64,000 bases of DNA from assembly GCA_023231065.1 (NCBI GenBank), contig JALNWE010000007.1:10207-74206 (forward strand), in the 5' to 3' direction. This document shows positions 51,114 to 60,200 of this stretch, piece by piece. The position numbers were made by a program, and so were the translations under genes. The stretch's first letter is position 1; each line of letters starts with the position of its first letter. This DNA comes from Bacteroidales bacterium (GTDB lineage: Bacteria > Bacteroidota > Bacteroidia > Bacteroidales > FEN-979). The notes beneath the pieces were generated by a model that did not search any database, was not told the DNA's origin, and saw only the letters and a list, made by a program, of their open reading frames with translations.

Positions 51114-52475
51114 TTACCTGCCATCGGGATGATGGTTGATTTCTGGCCTGTTTAGCCACTTAGGCCTTAACAAACCGCGGATATCCCTGAAAAAATAAAA
51201 ATCACTTTTCCTGAAAGTTAAAATTTTCAAAAGTGGCATTTTGACCTGGCGGGCATATATGATAATGAAAAATACCGAACCAACGGCATAGCTGACGTTG
51301 GTAGCCCATGCTGCGCCGATACCCCCGTATAAAGGGATCAGGAAGAGATTGAGGATAAAATTAATGACCAGGGCGGGAACGAAAGTAAAAATGGCGATCT
51401 GGGGTTTTCCCATTCCTGTCAGGCGGCTGTTGAGGATGCGAAATCCCACCAGGATCAGGATACCGGGAAGTACAACCTGGATCATTGGGACACTAGCGAC
51501 AAATTCTTCACCAAAGATCCAGGGGACGAGGTAAGGGGAAACAAAGAAAATAAGGATACTCAGCGCAAATCCAATCAGCAGGGAAACCCTGAACATGGAC
51601 GCCACGGTTTTATGTACAAAGACATCGTCCTTTGAATTGGCGCTGCGACTGAGCACAACATTCTCAACGGCATAGGGGATATACCATAATTGTTCGGCAA
51701 TCTGCATGGCCAACGAATAAAAGCCAACTTCTTCAAGGGAGGAGAGTTTATTCAGCATCAGAATATCGAGCCGGTAATTAAGTTGCATGACAAAAATAGC
51801 TATCGCGTTGACCAGTCCGAGCTTGATCATGCTTTTGATAATCCGTTCATGGTATTTCCAGGTGATGGAAAAGTGATACCCAAACATGATGCTGCGATAA
51901 GAATACAGGAACATGATGAGATTTGCCACGAGAAGGGCTAAAAATGCGCCTAATACAGATAATTTTATAGCCCACACGAAGACGATGGTCAGCAACAAAG
52001 TTAGCAAGGTGGGGCCCGCGTTCAAAAGACTGGCTCTCCGGATATCCTCTTTGCCTAAAAATATACCCCCGGCGAAAATATTCGACAACAACAAGGGAAT
52101 AGTCAGTAAGACAAAGACGATGATGAGGGGATCAAAAGGCTGGGTTTCAGAGAAAAAATAGACAAACCCGCAGATGATAATGCTCAGGGCGCTGGTCCAT
52201 AAAAGTAAAATAAAAAGGGCAGAAACAATATTTTCCTCCGGGATGATCTTATTTCCTATATGAAAAATGGCGCTGCGCCTGATTCCCAGCTGGGTGAACC
52301 CGATAACGATGATGGGTACCACAATGATGGATGAATAAAGGCCAAATCCGTTAGCGCCAAGCAGCCTCGACAAAATGATGCCGATTATCAGGTTGCAGAC
52401 GGTTACTGTTACGTTGCTTCCAAAAAAACTGAGAATATCCTGAAAATATGATCGTTTGGGCGTCAGTGTTTCCAT
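51114..52475 (-). CDS. Wzx-like polysaccharide/oligosaccharide flippase
   Basis: A 453-residue integral membrane protein with roughly 12-14 helices in the MOP/MATE superfamily pattern of lipid-linked oligosaccharide flippases (GANGFGLYSSIIVVPIIVIG, YSLAMQIAEQLWYIPYAVEN, LNSRLTGMGKPQIAIF). It would turn O-unit or glycolipid intermediates across the inner membrane. No glycosyltransferases are beside it. It overlaps mtnA by 13 bp, so they share a transcript. Confidence 0.88.
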   Translation of the reverse strand: METLTPKRSYFQDILSFFGSNVTVTVCNLIIGIILSRLLGANGFGLYSSIIVVPIIVIGFTQLGIRRSAIFHIGNKIIPEENIVSALFILLLWTSALSIIICGFVYFFSETQPFDPLIIVFVLLTIPLLLSNIFAGGIFLGKEDIRRASLLNAGPTLLTLLLTIVFVWAIKLSVLGAFLALLVANLIMFLYSYRSIMFGYHFSITWKYHERIIKSMIKLGLVNAIAIFVMQLNYRLDILMLNKLSSLEEVGFYSLAMQIAEQLWYIPYAVENVVLSRSANSKDDVFVHKTVASMFRVSLLIGFALSILIFFVSPYLVPWIFGEEFVASVPMIQVVLPGILILVGFRILNSRLTGMGKPQIAIFTFVPALVINFILNLFLIPLYGGIGAAWATNVSYAVGSVFFIIIYARQVKMPLLKILTFRKSDFYFFRDIRGLLRPKWLNRPEINHHPDGR

Positions 52476-53500
52476 TCAGGAAGATGATCAGGATGAATAA
52501 TTCCTTTTTCAGTGATGATCCCGGTGATATATTTTGACGGGGTGACATCAAAGGAAGGGTTATAGGCAGGTGAACCCGGGGAGCAAACCAAAACGCGTTC
52601 CAGAATTCCTTTTTCGGAAAGGCCTTCCATATATAATACTTCATCCCCGCTTCTTTCCTCAATGGGAATTTCTTTTCCAGTGTTACATTTCAGGTCAAAG
52701 GTTGAAGTTGGCGCAGCTACATAAAAAGGAACATTAAATTCGCGGGCAATGATCGCTTTTTCGAGGGTGCCTATTTTATTGGCAACATCACCGTTGGCAG
52801 CGATGCGGTCAGCGCCTACGATCATCAGGTCCACTTTGCCCTGGGCCATCAGCCAGGCGGTGGCATTATCGGGAATGATCACATGCGGGATCCCGGCATG
52901 ATAGAGTTCCCAGGCTGTCAGCCTGGCGCCCTGCGACCGGGGCCGGGTTTCGTCGGCATAAACGAAAACATTTTTTCCTTGTTCCTGTGCCTTGTAAATG
53001 GGGGATAAAGCCGTTCCGTAATCCACAAAAGCAAGCCATCCGGCATTGCAATGGGTCGCGATCTTAAATCCATCTTTGATCAGGGAATTTCCATACTCCC
53101 CGATTTTTTGTGAATCTAAAGCATCGTTGTCGGCCAGGCGCTGAGCTTCCCTCACCGCTTCCTGCCTGGACCCGAGGGCAGCCGTGAATACTTTTTCCGC
53201 GGCATAAAACAAATTTCTCGCTGTCGGGCGGGTCGATTCTATCTCCTTTCTGGCATGGGAAATAAATTCATGATAACCCTGATCCGGCGCCTGTATGGCG
53301 GCGAGGGCCATGGCAAACCCCGCCATCGCCCCGATGGCGCCCGCTCCCCGGATACTCATGTCGCGAATGGCTTCACAACATTCCTGATAGGTCCTGGCTT
53401 CTGTAATACGGAATGTAAAAGGCAGCAGGTTCTGTCCGATGAAAAAAACCGAGCCCTCTTCGGACCAGACTGTCCGGTAATGCTGTCCGTTTACTTTCAC
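52463..53500 (-). CDS. mtnA: S-methyl-5-thioribose-1-phosphate isomerase
   Basis: A 345-residue eIF2B-like enzyme of the methionine salvage pathway converting methylthioribose 1-phosphate to methylthioribulose 1-phosphate. Diagnostic motifs: IRGAGAIGAMAGFAMALA (N-terminal helical domain), IATHCNAGWLAFVDYG with the catalytic Cys, and VGADRIAANGDVANKIGTL with the catalytic Asp. No other salvage gene is in the window. It ends 13 bp inside the flippase gene; a small lipoprotein gene lies 6 bp upstream on the same strand. Confidence 0.93.
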   Translation of the reverse strand: MKVNGQHYRTVWSEEGSVFFIGQNLLPFTFRITEARTYQECCEAIRDMSIRGAGAIGAMAGFAMALAAIQAPDQGYHEFISHARKEIESTRPTARNLFYAAEKVFTAALGSRQEAVREAQRLADNDALDSQKIGEYGNSLIKDGFKIATHCNAGWLAFVDYGTALSPIYKAQEQGKNVFVYADETRPRSQGARLTAWELYHAGIPHVIIPDNATAWLMAQGKVDLMIVGADRIAANGDVANKIGTLEKAIIAREFNVPFYVAAPTSTFDLKCNTGKEIPIEERSGDEVLYMEGLSEKGILERVLVCSPGSPAYNPSFDVTPSKYITGIITEKGIIHPDHLPEWKH

Positions 53501-53506
53501 GATGGA

Positions 53507-53908
53507 TCAGTGTACATAAAGCAGCGTATCTTTAATGGATTGAGGGGGCATTTTAATATTGAAACTCCCATAATATGAATACCCGTTCAGATATACATAA
53601 CAGTTGGCATAATAAATCCTTGGATAGAGCCGGGAAAAAACCACATGGCCAGCGCCGTCGGTTATGGAACGGCGGACCCATATTTTGTTATTCAGGCTAT
53701 CATTGCTCAGGGCAAGGTTCAAATATGCCCCGGTCATAAAAATCCCGTACTGGGTTTCAACAGTAACTTCCAGGGTGGCAGAGTCTGAGCTTTTATCCTC
53801 CCATGGCGGCAAATCTGCCTTTTCTGTGTCAAGTGTTTTTTTACAGGAAATGGAAAAAGTAAACACAATGACGAAAGAAAAAATCCAGGCTACAATTTTC
53901 CGGATCAT
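53507..53908 (-). CDS. Small hypothetical lipoprotein with Ig-like or carboxypeptidase-regulatory-like fold
   Basis: A 133-residue protein. The signal peptide runs to FTFSISC-KK with Cys22 as the likely lipidation site. The remainder (about 45-133) has alternating beta-strands (SATLEVTVETQYG, AYLNLALSN, AGHVVFSRLYP, CYVYLNGYSYYG), the pattern of a single carboxypeptidase-regulatory-like sandwich. No family was recognised. It lies between mtnA and a PorT-like barrel gene, all minus strand. Confidence 0.7.
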   Translation of the reverse strand: MIRKIVAWIFSFVIVFTFSISCKKTLDTEKADLPPWEDKSSDSATLEVTVETQYGIFMTGAYLNLALSNDSLNNKIWVRRSITDGAGHVVFSRLYPRIYYANCYVYLNGYSYYGSFNIKMPPQSIKDTLLYVH

Positions 53909-53941
53909 GGTAAATCTGATTTAGAAATGATTATTTTCTTT

Positions 53942-54535
53942 TCACAGGATTTTAAAGCCCAGACTTATGTTCCAAACGTTGTTGTAAGAATTGAAGGAAT
54001 AATTCTCAACCGTTTTTATAAGCTCGTTGAGCCCGAGCTGATACCTTACATCGAAGGTGATTTTCCAGATATCGAGACCGGCTCCCGCCTGGATGGCCCA
54101 GTTGACCGAATTCAGGTCGCCGGTGGTTAATGGGGCAGGATCGGCGCCGCCATCAGCAATGCTTTTATTGACCACGAAAGAAGCCATCGGGCCAGCCATG
54201 AGCCTGACGTTTATAAAGTCGCCTTTCAACAGTTTGAAACCAACAAGGACGGGAACATCAATTGAGCCAATCTTGATGGTTTGCTTCCAGTCCGAAATAT
54301 TGCTTGTAAAAACCCCACCCTGGGTGGTGTAATATACTTCGGGTTGGAGGAACAGTCTTTTTCCGACACGCACAAAAGCCCCGATCTGAAATCCTGATTT
54401 GAAATTTGTCGTAACGGAATCAATGTTGGTTGAAAGTTTGGCGGCATCATAACCAACTTTAATTCCAAGGGTAAACTGGCCAAAAGTAAATTCAGCGGCA
54501 AGGAAAACCAATGTGAACAGCAGTATTTTTTTCAT
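53942..54535 (-). CDS. PorT-like outer-membrane beta-barrel protein
   Basis: A 197-residue protein. Signal peptide 1-19 (MKKILLFTLVFLAAEFTFG). The mature part is predicted as an eight-stranded barrel of the PorT/OMP_b-brl_2 type: FTLGIKVGYDAAKLS, FQIGAFVRVGKRLFLQPEVY, VGFKLLKGDFINVRLMAG, WAIQAGAGLDIWKITFDVRY, with a final VWNISLGFKIL strand ending in a hydrophobic residue. PorT proteins serve T9SS function or unknown roles; this is more likely a generic paralogue. A TAATTTTG box (minus strand, 54558-54565) precedes it. Confidence 0.82.
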   Translation of the reverse strand: MKKILLFTLVFLAAEFTFGQFTLGIKVGYDAAKLSTNIDSVTTNFKSGFQIGAFVRVGKRLFLQPEVYYTTQGGVFTSNISDWKQTIKIGSIDVPVLVGFKLLKGDFINVRLMAGPMASFVVNKSIADGGADPAPLTTGDLNSVNWAIQAGAGLDIWKITFDVRYQLGLNELIKTVENYSFNSYNNVWNISLGFKIL

Positions 54536-54557
54536 GGTGGGGAATTTAGGTTAAAAA

Positions 54558-54565
54558 CAAAATTA
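54558..54565 (-). promoter_or_regulatory. -7 element for the PorT-like gene
   Basis: Minus strand TAATTTTG fits TAnnTTTG, 22 bp before the start codon and inside the 74-bp gap after serS. Confidence 0.45.
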
Positions 54566-54609
54566 GCAAATTGCAAGTAAAAGTAAAACTTTCAATCGTA
54601 AATTTAAAA

Positions 54610-55890
54610 TCAGAAATTATATCCGATCCTGTCGAAACCGGTATAGGGGACCAACGCTTTGGGGATCAGGATCCCTTCCGGGGTCTGGAAATTTTCAAGG
54701 AGCGCGGCAACAATCCGGGGAAGGGCCAAAGCGCTGCCATTGAGGGTATGGGCCAGATGGGTTTTTCCGGTCCCATCTTTGTAACGAAGTTTTAAACGGT
54801 TCGACTGGAAAGTTTCAAAATTGGAAATAGAGCTGACTTCCAGCCAGCGTCCCTGGGCCGATGACCATACTTCCATGTCATACGTAAGGGCGGAAGTGAA
54901 ACTCAGATCCCCGCCGCACAGTTTCAGCACCCGGAAGGGGAGTTCAAGTTTACGAATGAGCCCTGACACATATTCGCGCATCAACTCAAGGATTTCATAA
55001 GATTTATCAGGATGGGCGATCTGTACGATCTCTACCTTGTCGAATTGATGAAGCCTGTTCAACCCGCGGACATCTTTCCCGTAGGATCCGGCTTCGCGGC
55101 GAAAGCAGGCGCTATAAGCTACATTTTTCAACGGGAGATCCTGGGAACGGAGGATCATATCCCGGTAAATATTGGTCACCGGGACTTCAGCCGTCGGGAT
55201 CAGGTACAGATCATCAAGCCCGGCATAATACATTTGTGCGTCTTTGTCCGGAAGTTGTCCGGTGGCATAAGCAGAGGCTGCATTGACTACATAGGGTGGC
55301 TGAACTTCATGATAACCCGCTTTCAGGGCCTCTTCCAAAAAGAAGTTGATCAACGCCCGCTGAAGCCGGGCGCCTTTTCCTTTGTATAAAGGAAAACCGG
55401 ACCCGGCGATCTTATTTCCCGTATTGAAATCGATCAGGTCATATTTTATTGCCAGATCCCAATGCGGAACTGCCGTGGCAGCAACCGGTACGATGTCCCC
55501 TTCCTGTAAAACAACAAGGTTGTCTTCGGATGTTTTTCCCGGAGGGACTGAAGCGTGAGGGAGATTAGGGACCCTTACCAGGAGATCATCCAGCTCTTTC
55601 TTTACCGATTCGAAAGCAATTTCCAGTTCTTTCGACTGTTCCTTAAACCGGGTCGTTTTCTCTTTCAGCAAACCCGCTTCTTCTTTTTTACCCGATTTTA
55701 AAAGAATGCCAATTTCCCTGGCTGCCTGGTTGCCCTGTGCCTGAATGTCGTCAAGCTGTTTCTGGGTCTCGCGCCGCTTATCGTCCAGGTCAACAATATT
55801 TTGAATGATCTGTTCTCCCTGAAAATTTTTGATTGCCAGTCGGTCGATCACTTCCTGCCTGTGTTCGCGGATACAATTTAATTGTAACAT
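54610..55890 (-). CDS. serS: Seryl-tRNA synthetase
   Basis: A 426-residue class II synthetase that charges tRNA-Ser. The N-terminal long coiled coil (about 25-110, KRRETQKQLDDIQAQGN and following) binds the tRNA arm. The catalytic domain carries motif 2 (ACFRREAGSYGKDVRGLNRL) and motif 3 (NGSALALPRIVAALLENF), plus QFDKVEIVQ and SISNFETFQSNRLKLRY. Length is normal. It is transcribed away from the rplU-rpmA pair, with a terminator between. Confidence 0.97.
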   Translation of the reverse strand: MLQLNCIREHRQEVIDRLAIKNFQGEQIIQNIVDLDDKRRETQKQLDDIQAQGNQAAREIGILLKSGKKEEAGLLKEKTTRFKEQSKELEIAFESVKKELDDLLVRVPNLPHASVPPGKTSEDNLVVLQEGDIVPVAATAVPHWDLAIKYDLIDFNTGNKIAGSGFPLYKGKGARLQRALINFFLEEALKAGYHEVQPPYVVNAASAYATGQLPDKDAQMYYAGLDDLYLIPTAEVPVTNIYRDMILRSQDLPLKNVAYSACFRREAGSYGKDVRGLNRLHQFDKVEIVQIAHPDKSYEILELMREYVSGLIRKLELPFRVLKLCGGDLSFTSALTYDMEVWSSAQGRWLEVSSISNFETFQSNRLKLRYKDGTGKTHLAHTLNGSALALPRIVAALLENFQTPEGILIPKALVPYTGFDRIGYNF

Positions 55891-55910
55891 ATAACGGGTT
55901 GTTTTGGAGG

Positions 55911-55918
55911 CAAAGATA
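55911..55918 (-). promoter_or_regulatory. -7 element for serS
   Basis: Minus strand TATCTTTG, a perfect TAnnTTTG match 20 bp before the serS start. Confidence 0.55.
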
Positions 55919-55930
55919 AATGATTTACGA

Positions 55931-55967
55931 TAAAAAAAATCGGCATCAGGGTTAGCTGTGCCGATTT
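55931..55967 (-). terminator. Rho-independent terminator of the rplU-rpmA operon
   Basis: On the minus strand AAATCGGCA, a 13-nt loop and TGCCGATTT form a 9-bp perfect stem, followed by a run of T (complement of the A run at 55932-55939). It lies between rpmA and serS in the direction of rplU-rpmA transcription. A second, weaker hairpin (arms 55992-55999 and 56021-56028) spans the rpmA stop codon. Confidence 0.8.
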
Positions 55968-56003
55968 GTTGAAAGGTTTAAATAAAATAAAACCCTTTGT
56001 TAT

Positions 56004-56273
56004 TTAGTTTACCGTTTCTTCAAAGGGTAAAACCGAAACATAGGAGCGGTCCTCTCTTTTTTTCTTAAACTCCACGATGCCATCGACCAGGGCAAAAAGA
56101 GTGTGATCTTTGCCGATCCCGACATTCAATCCCGGGTTGTGGACAGTACCGCGTTGCCGGACAATGATACTTCCTGATTTGGCAAGTTGTCCTCCATAAA
56201 TTTTAACCCCTAAACGTTTGCTGTGTGATTCCCGGCCATTGCTTGAGCTACCTGCCCCTTTTTTGTGTGCCAT
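56004..56273 (-). CDS. rpmA: 50S ribosomal protein L27
   Basis: An 89-residue ribosomal protein near the peptidyl-transferase centre. It begins [20 protein letters not shown] and continues [20 protein letters not shown], both diagnostic. The [17 protein letters not shown] stretch and length are typical. No N-terminal propeptide is present. It follows rplU by 81 bp, a gap that includes degenerate heptamers. Confidence 0.97.
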   Translation of the reverse strand: MAHKKGAGSSSNGRESHSKRLGVKIYGGQLAKSGSIIVRQRGTVHNPGLNVGIGKDHTLFALVDGIVEFKKKREDRSYVSVLPFEETVN

Positions 56274-56283
56274 ATCTCTGAGT

Positions 56284-56310
56284 TATTTACAATTGACAAA
56301 TGACAATTTA
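56284..56310 (-). repeat. Degenerate TCAATTG-family heptamers between rplU and rpmA
   Basis: Around ATTGACA, AATGACA and ATTTACG (56292 onward) there are about three weakly conserved seven-base units in the opposite orientation to the other arrays. Confidence 0.45.
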
Positions 56311-56354
56311 CGATTTTATTTATAAACCCTTAATTCATTCAAAATTCCAAATTC

Positions 56355-56723
56355 CTAATTTTCAACGCTTTCTTCCTCTTTTTCTTTAGTTTTCTTTGTT
56401 TTTGGAGCGTCTTTCAGGATGATGTTTTCAATCAGGATTTTACTGAAGTCCTGCCGGTGACCGGATTCTTTTTGAAATCCTTTCCGGCGTTTTTTCTTAA
56501 ATATCACTACTTTATCACCCCTGACATGATCGAGGATCTTACCACTGATTGTACTCCCTTCCACGATCGGTTTCCCAACGGTGATTTTTCCGTCGTTATC
56601 AAGCAATAAGACCTGGGTGAATTCGATCGGTGTTCCAGGTTCACCTTCAAGCCGATGGACAAAGATTTCATCATTTTTTTCAACCTTAAATTGCTGACCG
56701 GCTATTTCTACAATTGCGTACAT
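56355..56723 (-). CDS. rplU: 50S ribosomal protein L21 with acidic-basic C-terminal tail
   Basis: A 122-residue protein from the ATG at 56723 (MYAIVEIAGQQFKVEKNDEI); an upstream ATG adds 16 non-native residues. The L21 core is complete (VLLLDNDGKITVGKPIVEGS, KKRRKGFQKESGHRQDFSKI). The last ~20 residues (KDAPKTKKTKEKEEESVEN) extend beyond the E. coli protein, as is common in Bacteroidota. It is followed by rpmA in the usual order. Confidence 0.96.
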   Translation of the reverse strand: MYAIVEIAGQQFKVEKNDEIFVHRLEGEPGTPIEFTQVLLLDNDGKITVGKPIVEGSTISGKILDHVRGDKVVIFKKKRRKGFQKESGHRQDFSKILIENIILKDAPKTKKTKEKEEESVEN

Positions 56724-56768
56724 GTTTAATGATATTATAAGAATTGGAGGTTCATAAAATTGGGAGTG

Positions 56769-56797
56769 CAAAGTTATAAAATTTTTCTAATTCCCAA
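56769..56797 (-). promoter_or_regulatory. Promoter of rplU-rpmA
   Basis: Minus strand TTGGG (complement of 56793-56797), an 18-bp spacer and TAACTTTG (complement of 56769-56776): a -33/-7 pair with near-consensus spacing, 45 bp before the rplU start. Confidence 0.6.
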
Positions 56798-57274
56798 GCC
56801 TTTACCGGAAAAAACTTTAATATTTTTATTTACCGCGCAAAAATATTATTTTTACCCCCCGGATCTTTAGGTATACATAGAAAATCCTTACTTTGAAAAT
56901 GTTAAAGGAAAAGACCTAAAAAACTTTCCTTTAAATGAAAATTAATTTTGAGATTTTCATAAAAAGATTATACATTTACTCCGTCAAAATGGTGTTGATT
57001 TGTTAATAAAGACATGCAATTAAGCTGATATTTTTAACTAAATGCTTAATATGCAACTTATTACAATTATATATATAAATCCAAAATAGTATATTTATTC
57101 ACTTAAAAAAAGGAGGGACCAAACAAAATTCATTATCACACACCCAAAACTAAAGATGACAATATGTTACATAAGGTTTCTCTATTGTTACAATTACATA
57201 TATTCTTTGTTATCTTTGGTCTTTATATTTTTATTTTTTTTAATTCACCCAATTACTAACTAAATTCATTATTT
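56798..57274. other. AT-rich gap upstream of the giant surface-protein gene
   Basis: About 480 bp without a convincing gene, visibly richer in A and T than the flanks, with runs such as TTATATATATAA. It has one TATCTTTG promoter box at 57211 and an unattached AGGAGGG-like stretch near 57112-57118. A 35-codon hydrophobic frame (57156-57263) is probably chance. Confidence 0.6.
57211..57218 (+). promoter_or_regulatory. -7 element for the giant surface protein gene
   Basis: TATCTTTG, a perfect TAnnTTTG match 56 bp before the ATG at 57275, with a TTG 23 bp upstream at 57185-57187. Confidence 0.6.
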
Positions 57275-60200
57275 ATGAAACCAAACCTACGTTTAATTAA
57301 GATCTTTCTGATCTTAACTGCTTTTTTGGTGGGCAACTTTACCTTTGCCCAGCAAAAGGTGTTAACAGAAAAGGACAAATTGGCTAAGGAAGCTCAGGTG
57401 AAACAAGCGGATCTTTCGCAGGACCGGATTGATGGCGCTGTCGCAAAGTTCTTCAGGACTACACCTTTCCCGGGCAAAATCGACTTTTCTACAAAAGGTG
57501 ACAGGGGCCAGTTGTATGAAAATGGTCCATTTGTTACTGATCCCGGTGCAGGTGTTGGAGGCGCTGATGTCAGCCTAGTAGCATCCACCGAAAACACTTT
57601 AGGTTCAAACATGAACTTTACCCTTGGATACCGGATTGCGGATGACTTTACCGTCACAGAAGACTGGACGGTTGATTCCATTCTCTTTTACGGGTATCAA
57701 ACTAACTCAACACTTACATCTACTTTTACCGGGCTCTACATTCAAATTTGGAATGGCGATCCCAGTTCCCCGACCAGCTCAGTTATCTGGGGCGATTTAA
57801 CTACCAACAGATTGACTGCTACTCATTGGACGAATTGTTACCGTGCCTCGGACTTTACTACCACAGCCCGTCCGATCATGTGTGTTCAGGCCAATGTAGC
57901 CGGACTTACCCTTCCTGCCGGTTCATACTGGATTGACTTTTCAACAACAGGTTCACTCTCATCAGGCCCATGGGCAAACCCCATCACGATCACGGGCCAG
58001 ATTGAAACGGGTAATGCTATACAGTACACCGGCAGCGAATGGCAGGCTATCGTTGATGGCCTCAGCGGGGCTGCAAAAGGTATGCCTTTCACTTTCTATG
58101 GCGCTTCCGGTGGCGGCGCTATCTATGCTACCGACTTTGAATCATTCATAGCGGGTCAGCAAATTGCTTGTCAGGATCCGGAGCACTGGACAACCTGGAG
58201 CGAAGATCCCTGCAATGCAACAGAAGATGGTTATATCAGTACTGAATTTGCACATAGTGGTGTAAACTCGGCAAAAATTGTACTCAACAATGATCAGGTA
58301 CTCCCGATGGGCAATAAAACTGCCGGGAAATACGAGTATAACCTTTATATGTATGTACCGACCGGCTACTGCGGATATTACAATATCCTTCAGGATTTTG
58401 CCGGCGCATCCAGCGTATGGGCCATGCAAGTATATTTCCATACCGATGGTACCGCAAGTCTTGACGCCACTGCAGCAGGCGCTGCGACATTTAACTTTAA
58501 CCATGATCAATGGATACCAATCAGTAATATCATTGACCTGGATAATGACTTAGCGCAGTTATATGTTGATGGCGTTTTAATTTACGAATGGCAGTATAGC
58601 CTGGGCGCTTTTGGACAAAGTTCACTGCTCCAGCTATCAGCTTCTGACATCTTTGGCGGAAATGATGCTACCAATGATCCCAGTGGTATTCCATTATTTT
58701 ATTTGGATGATGTGGAATATAAAGATATCACCGGACCTATCGTATTGAATCCCCCGACGAACCTTCAGGCCACAGTTACTGACATGAATGTTCACCTGAC
58801 CTGGGATGCTCCCGCTCAGAAAGCCGTGTTAATGGGTTATAACGTTTATCGCAATGCCGACTTACTCACATCATCTCCGATAACTGACCTTCTGTACGAC
58901 GATAACAATGTTCCCTCGGGTACCTATAGTTACAGGGTGACCGCCGTTTATGACGAAGGCGAATCCAACCCTGCAGGCCCCGTTCAGGTTACTCTGGGAT
59001 ATTGCACTGCAAGCTCTCCCTGTGATGAATATATCGGCAACGTAGCCATCGGAGAAATTAATAATACTACCGATTGTACCGATGGCGGCTATGCGGATTA
59101 TTCTGCCCTTTCAACAACCGTCACACCGGGAACACCGGTGCCCATTACTGTTACAAACGGTAACCCATATACTTCCGACCAATGTGGTATCTGGGTTGAC
59201 TGGAACGGAAATTATGATTTCCTCGATGATCCTGCTGTTACTGTTACCGGTACCCCCGGCGGCGGCCCGTACACAGCTTCTATCGAAGCTCCTGCCGGTA
59301 CCCCCGACGGTTCATACAGGATGAGGATCCGTATTATGTACACTGGTACGCTGACTCCTTGCGGAGCAGTATCCTATGGTGAAACCGAAGACTACACGAT
59401 CAATGTAGGCGGCGGTAGCCCGGCTATCTATGCTACCGACTTTGAAGCTTTCACAGCCGGTGGTCAGGTTGCCTGCCAGGATCCGGTGAACTGGACTACC
59501 TGGAGCAATGCCCCCTGCGGGACAGAAGATGCTTACGTTAGCACTGATTTCGCGCACAGCGGCGTAAATGCAGTAAAAGACGAATTGGCCAATGACCTCG
59601 TCCTTCAGATGGGCAACAAAACAACCGGAAAATATGAATTGAATTTCTGGATGTACATTCCTGCAGATCACGGTGGATACTACAACATGCTCCATAATTT
59701 CGCCGGCACAAGCAGCGAATGGGGATTTGAGTTCTATTTCGAAGATGCCGGCACTGCCCAGTTACACGCGGGAGGCCAGATCGTTTCTTATCCTTACAAC
59801 CATGATCAATGGTTTGAAGTTTCGAACGTGATCGACCTCGACAACGATCTTGCCGAAGTGTTTATTGATGGCGTTTCGGTCCTTTCGTGGCAGTGGAGCC
59901 TGGACCCTACATCAGGAGAACCCGGGCTGAACCAACTTTCAGCTGCTGACTTCTTCTCAGGAACAGGCGCATCTGGTATTGTCAACCCACTTTATTATTT
60001 TGACGATATTTCTTACACGGAAGCAGCTCCTCCGACCAATCCGAAGATTGTTGTTACCCCCACATCCTTCACCCAGCAGTTACAGCCCGGTGAAACAGCC
60101 ACACAGACGATGAACATCGCCAATACCGGTGGGGCCGACCTTACCTTCAGCATTGATATCTCTTATCCAGTTAAATCGGTTAAGGTTATCAATATCAAAC

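Noticed and set aside
57156..57263. 35-codon hydrophobic frame after an AGGAGGG-like stretch
   Set aside because: The AGGAGGG is about 40 bp from the ATG, too far to act as its ribosome site. The frame contains the promoter of the giant gene and is rich in Phe, Leu, Ile and Tyr, as expected from AT-rich DNA.
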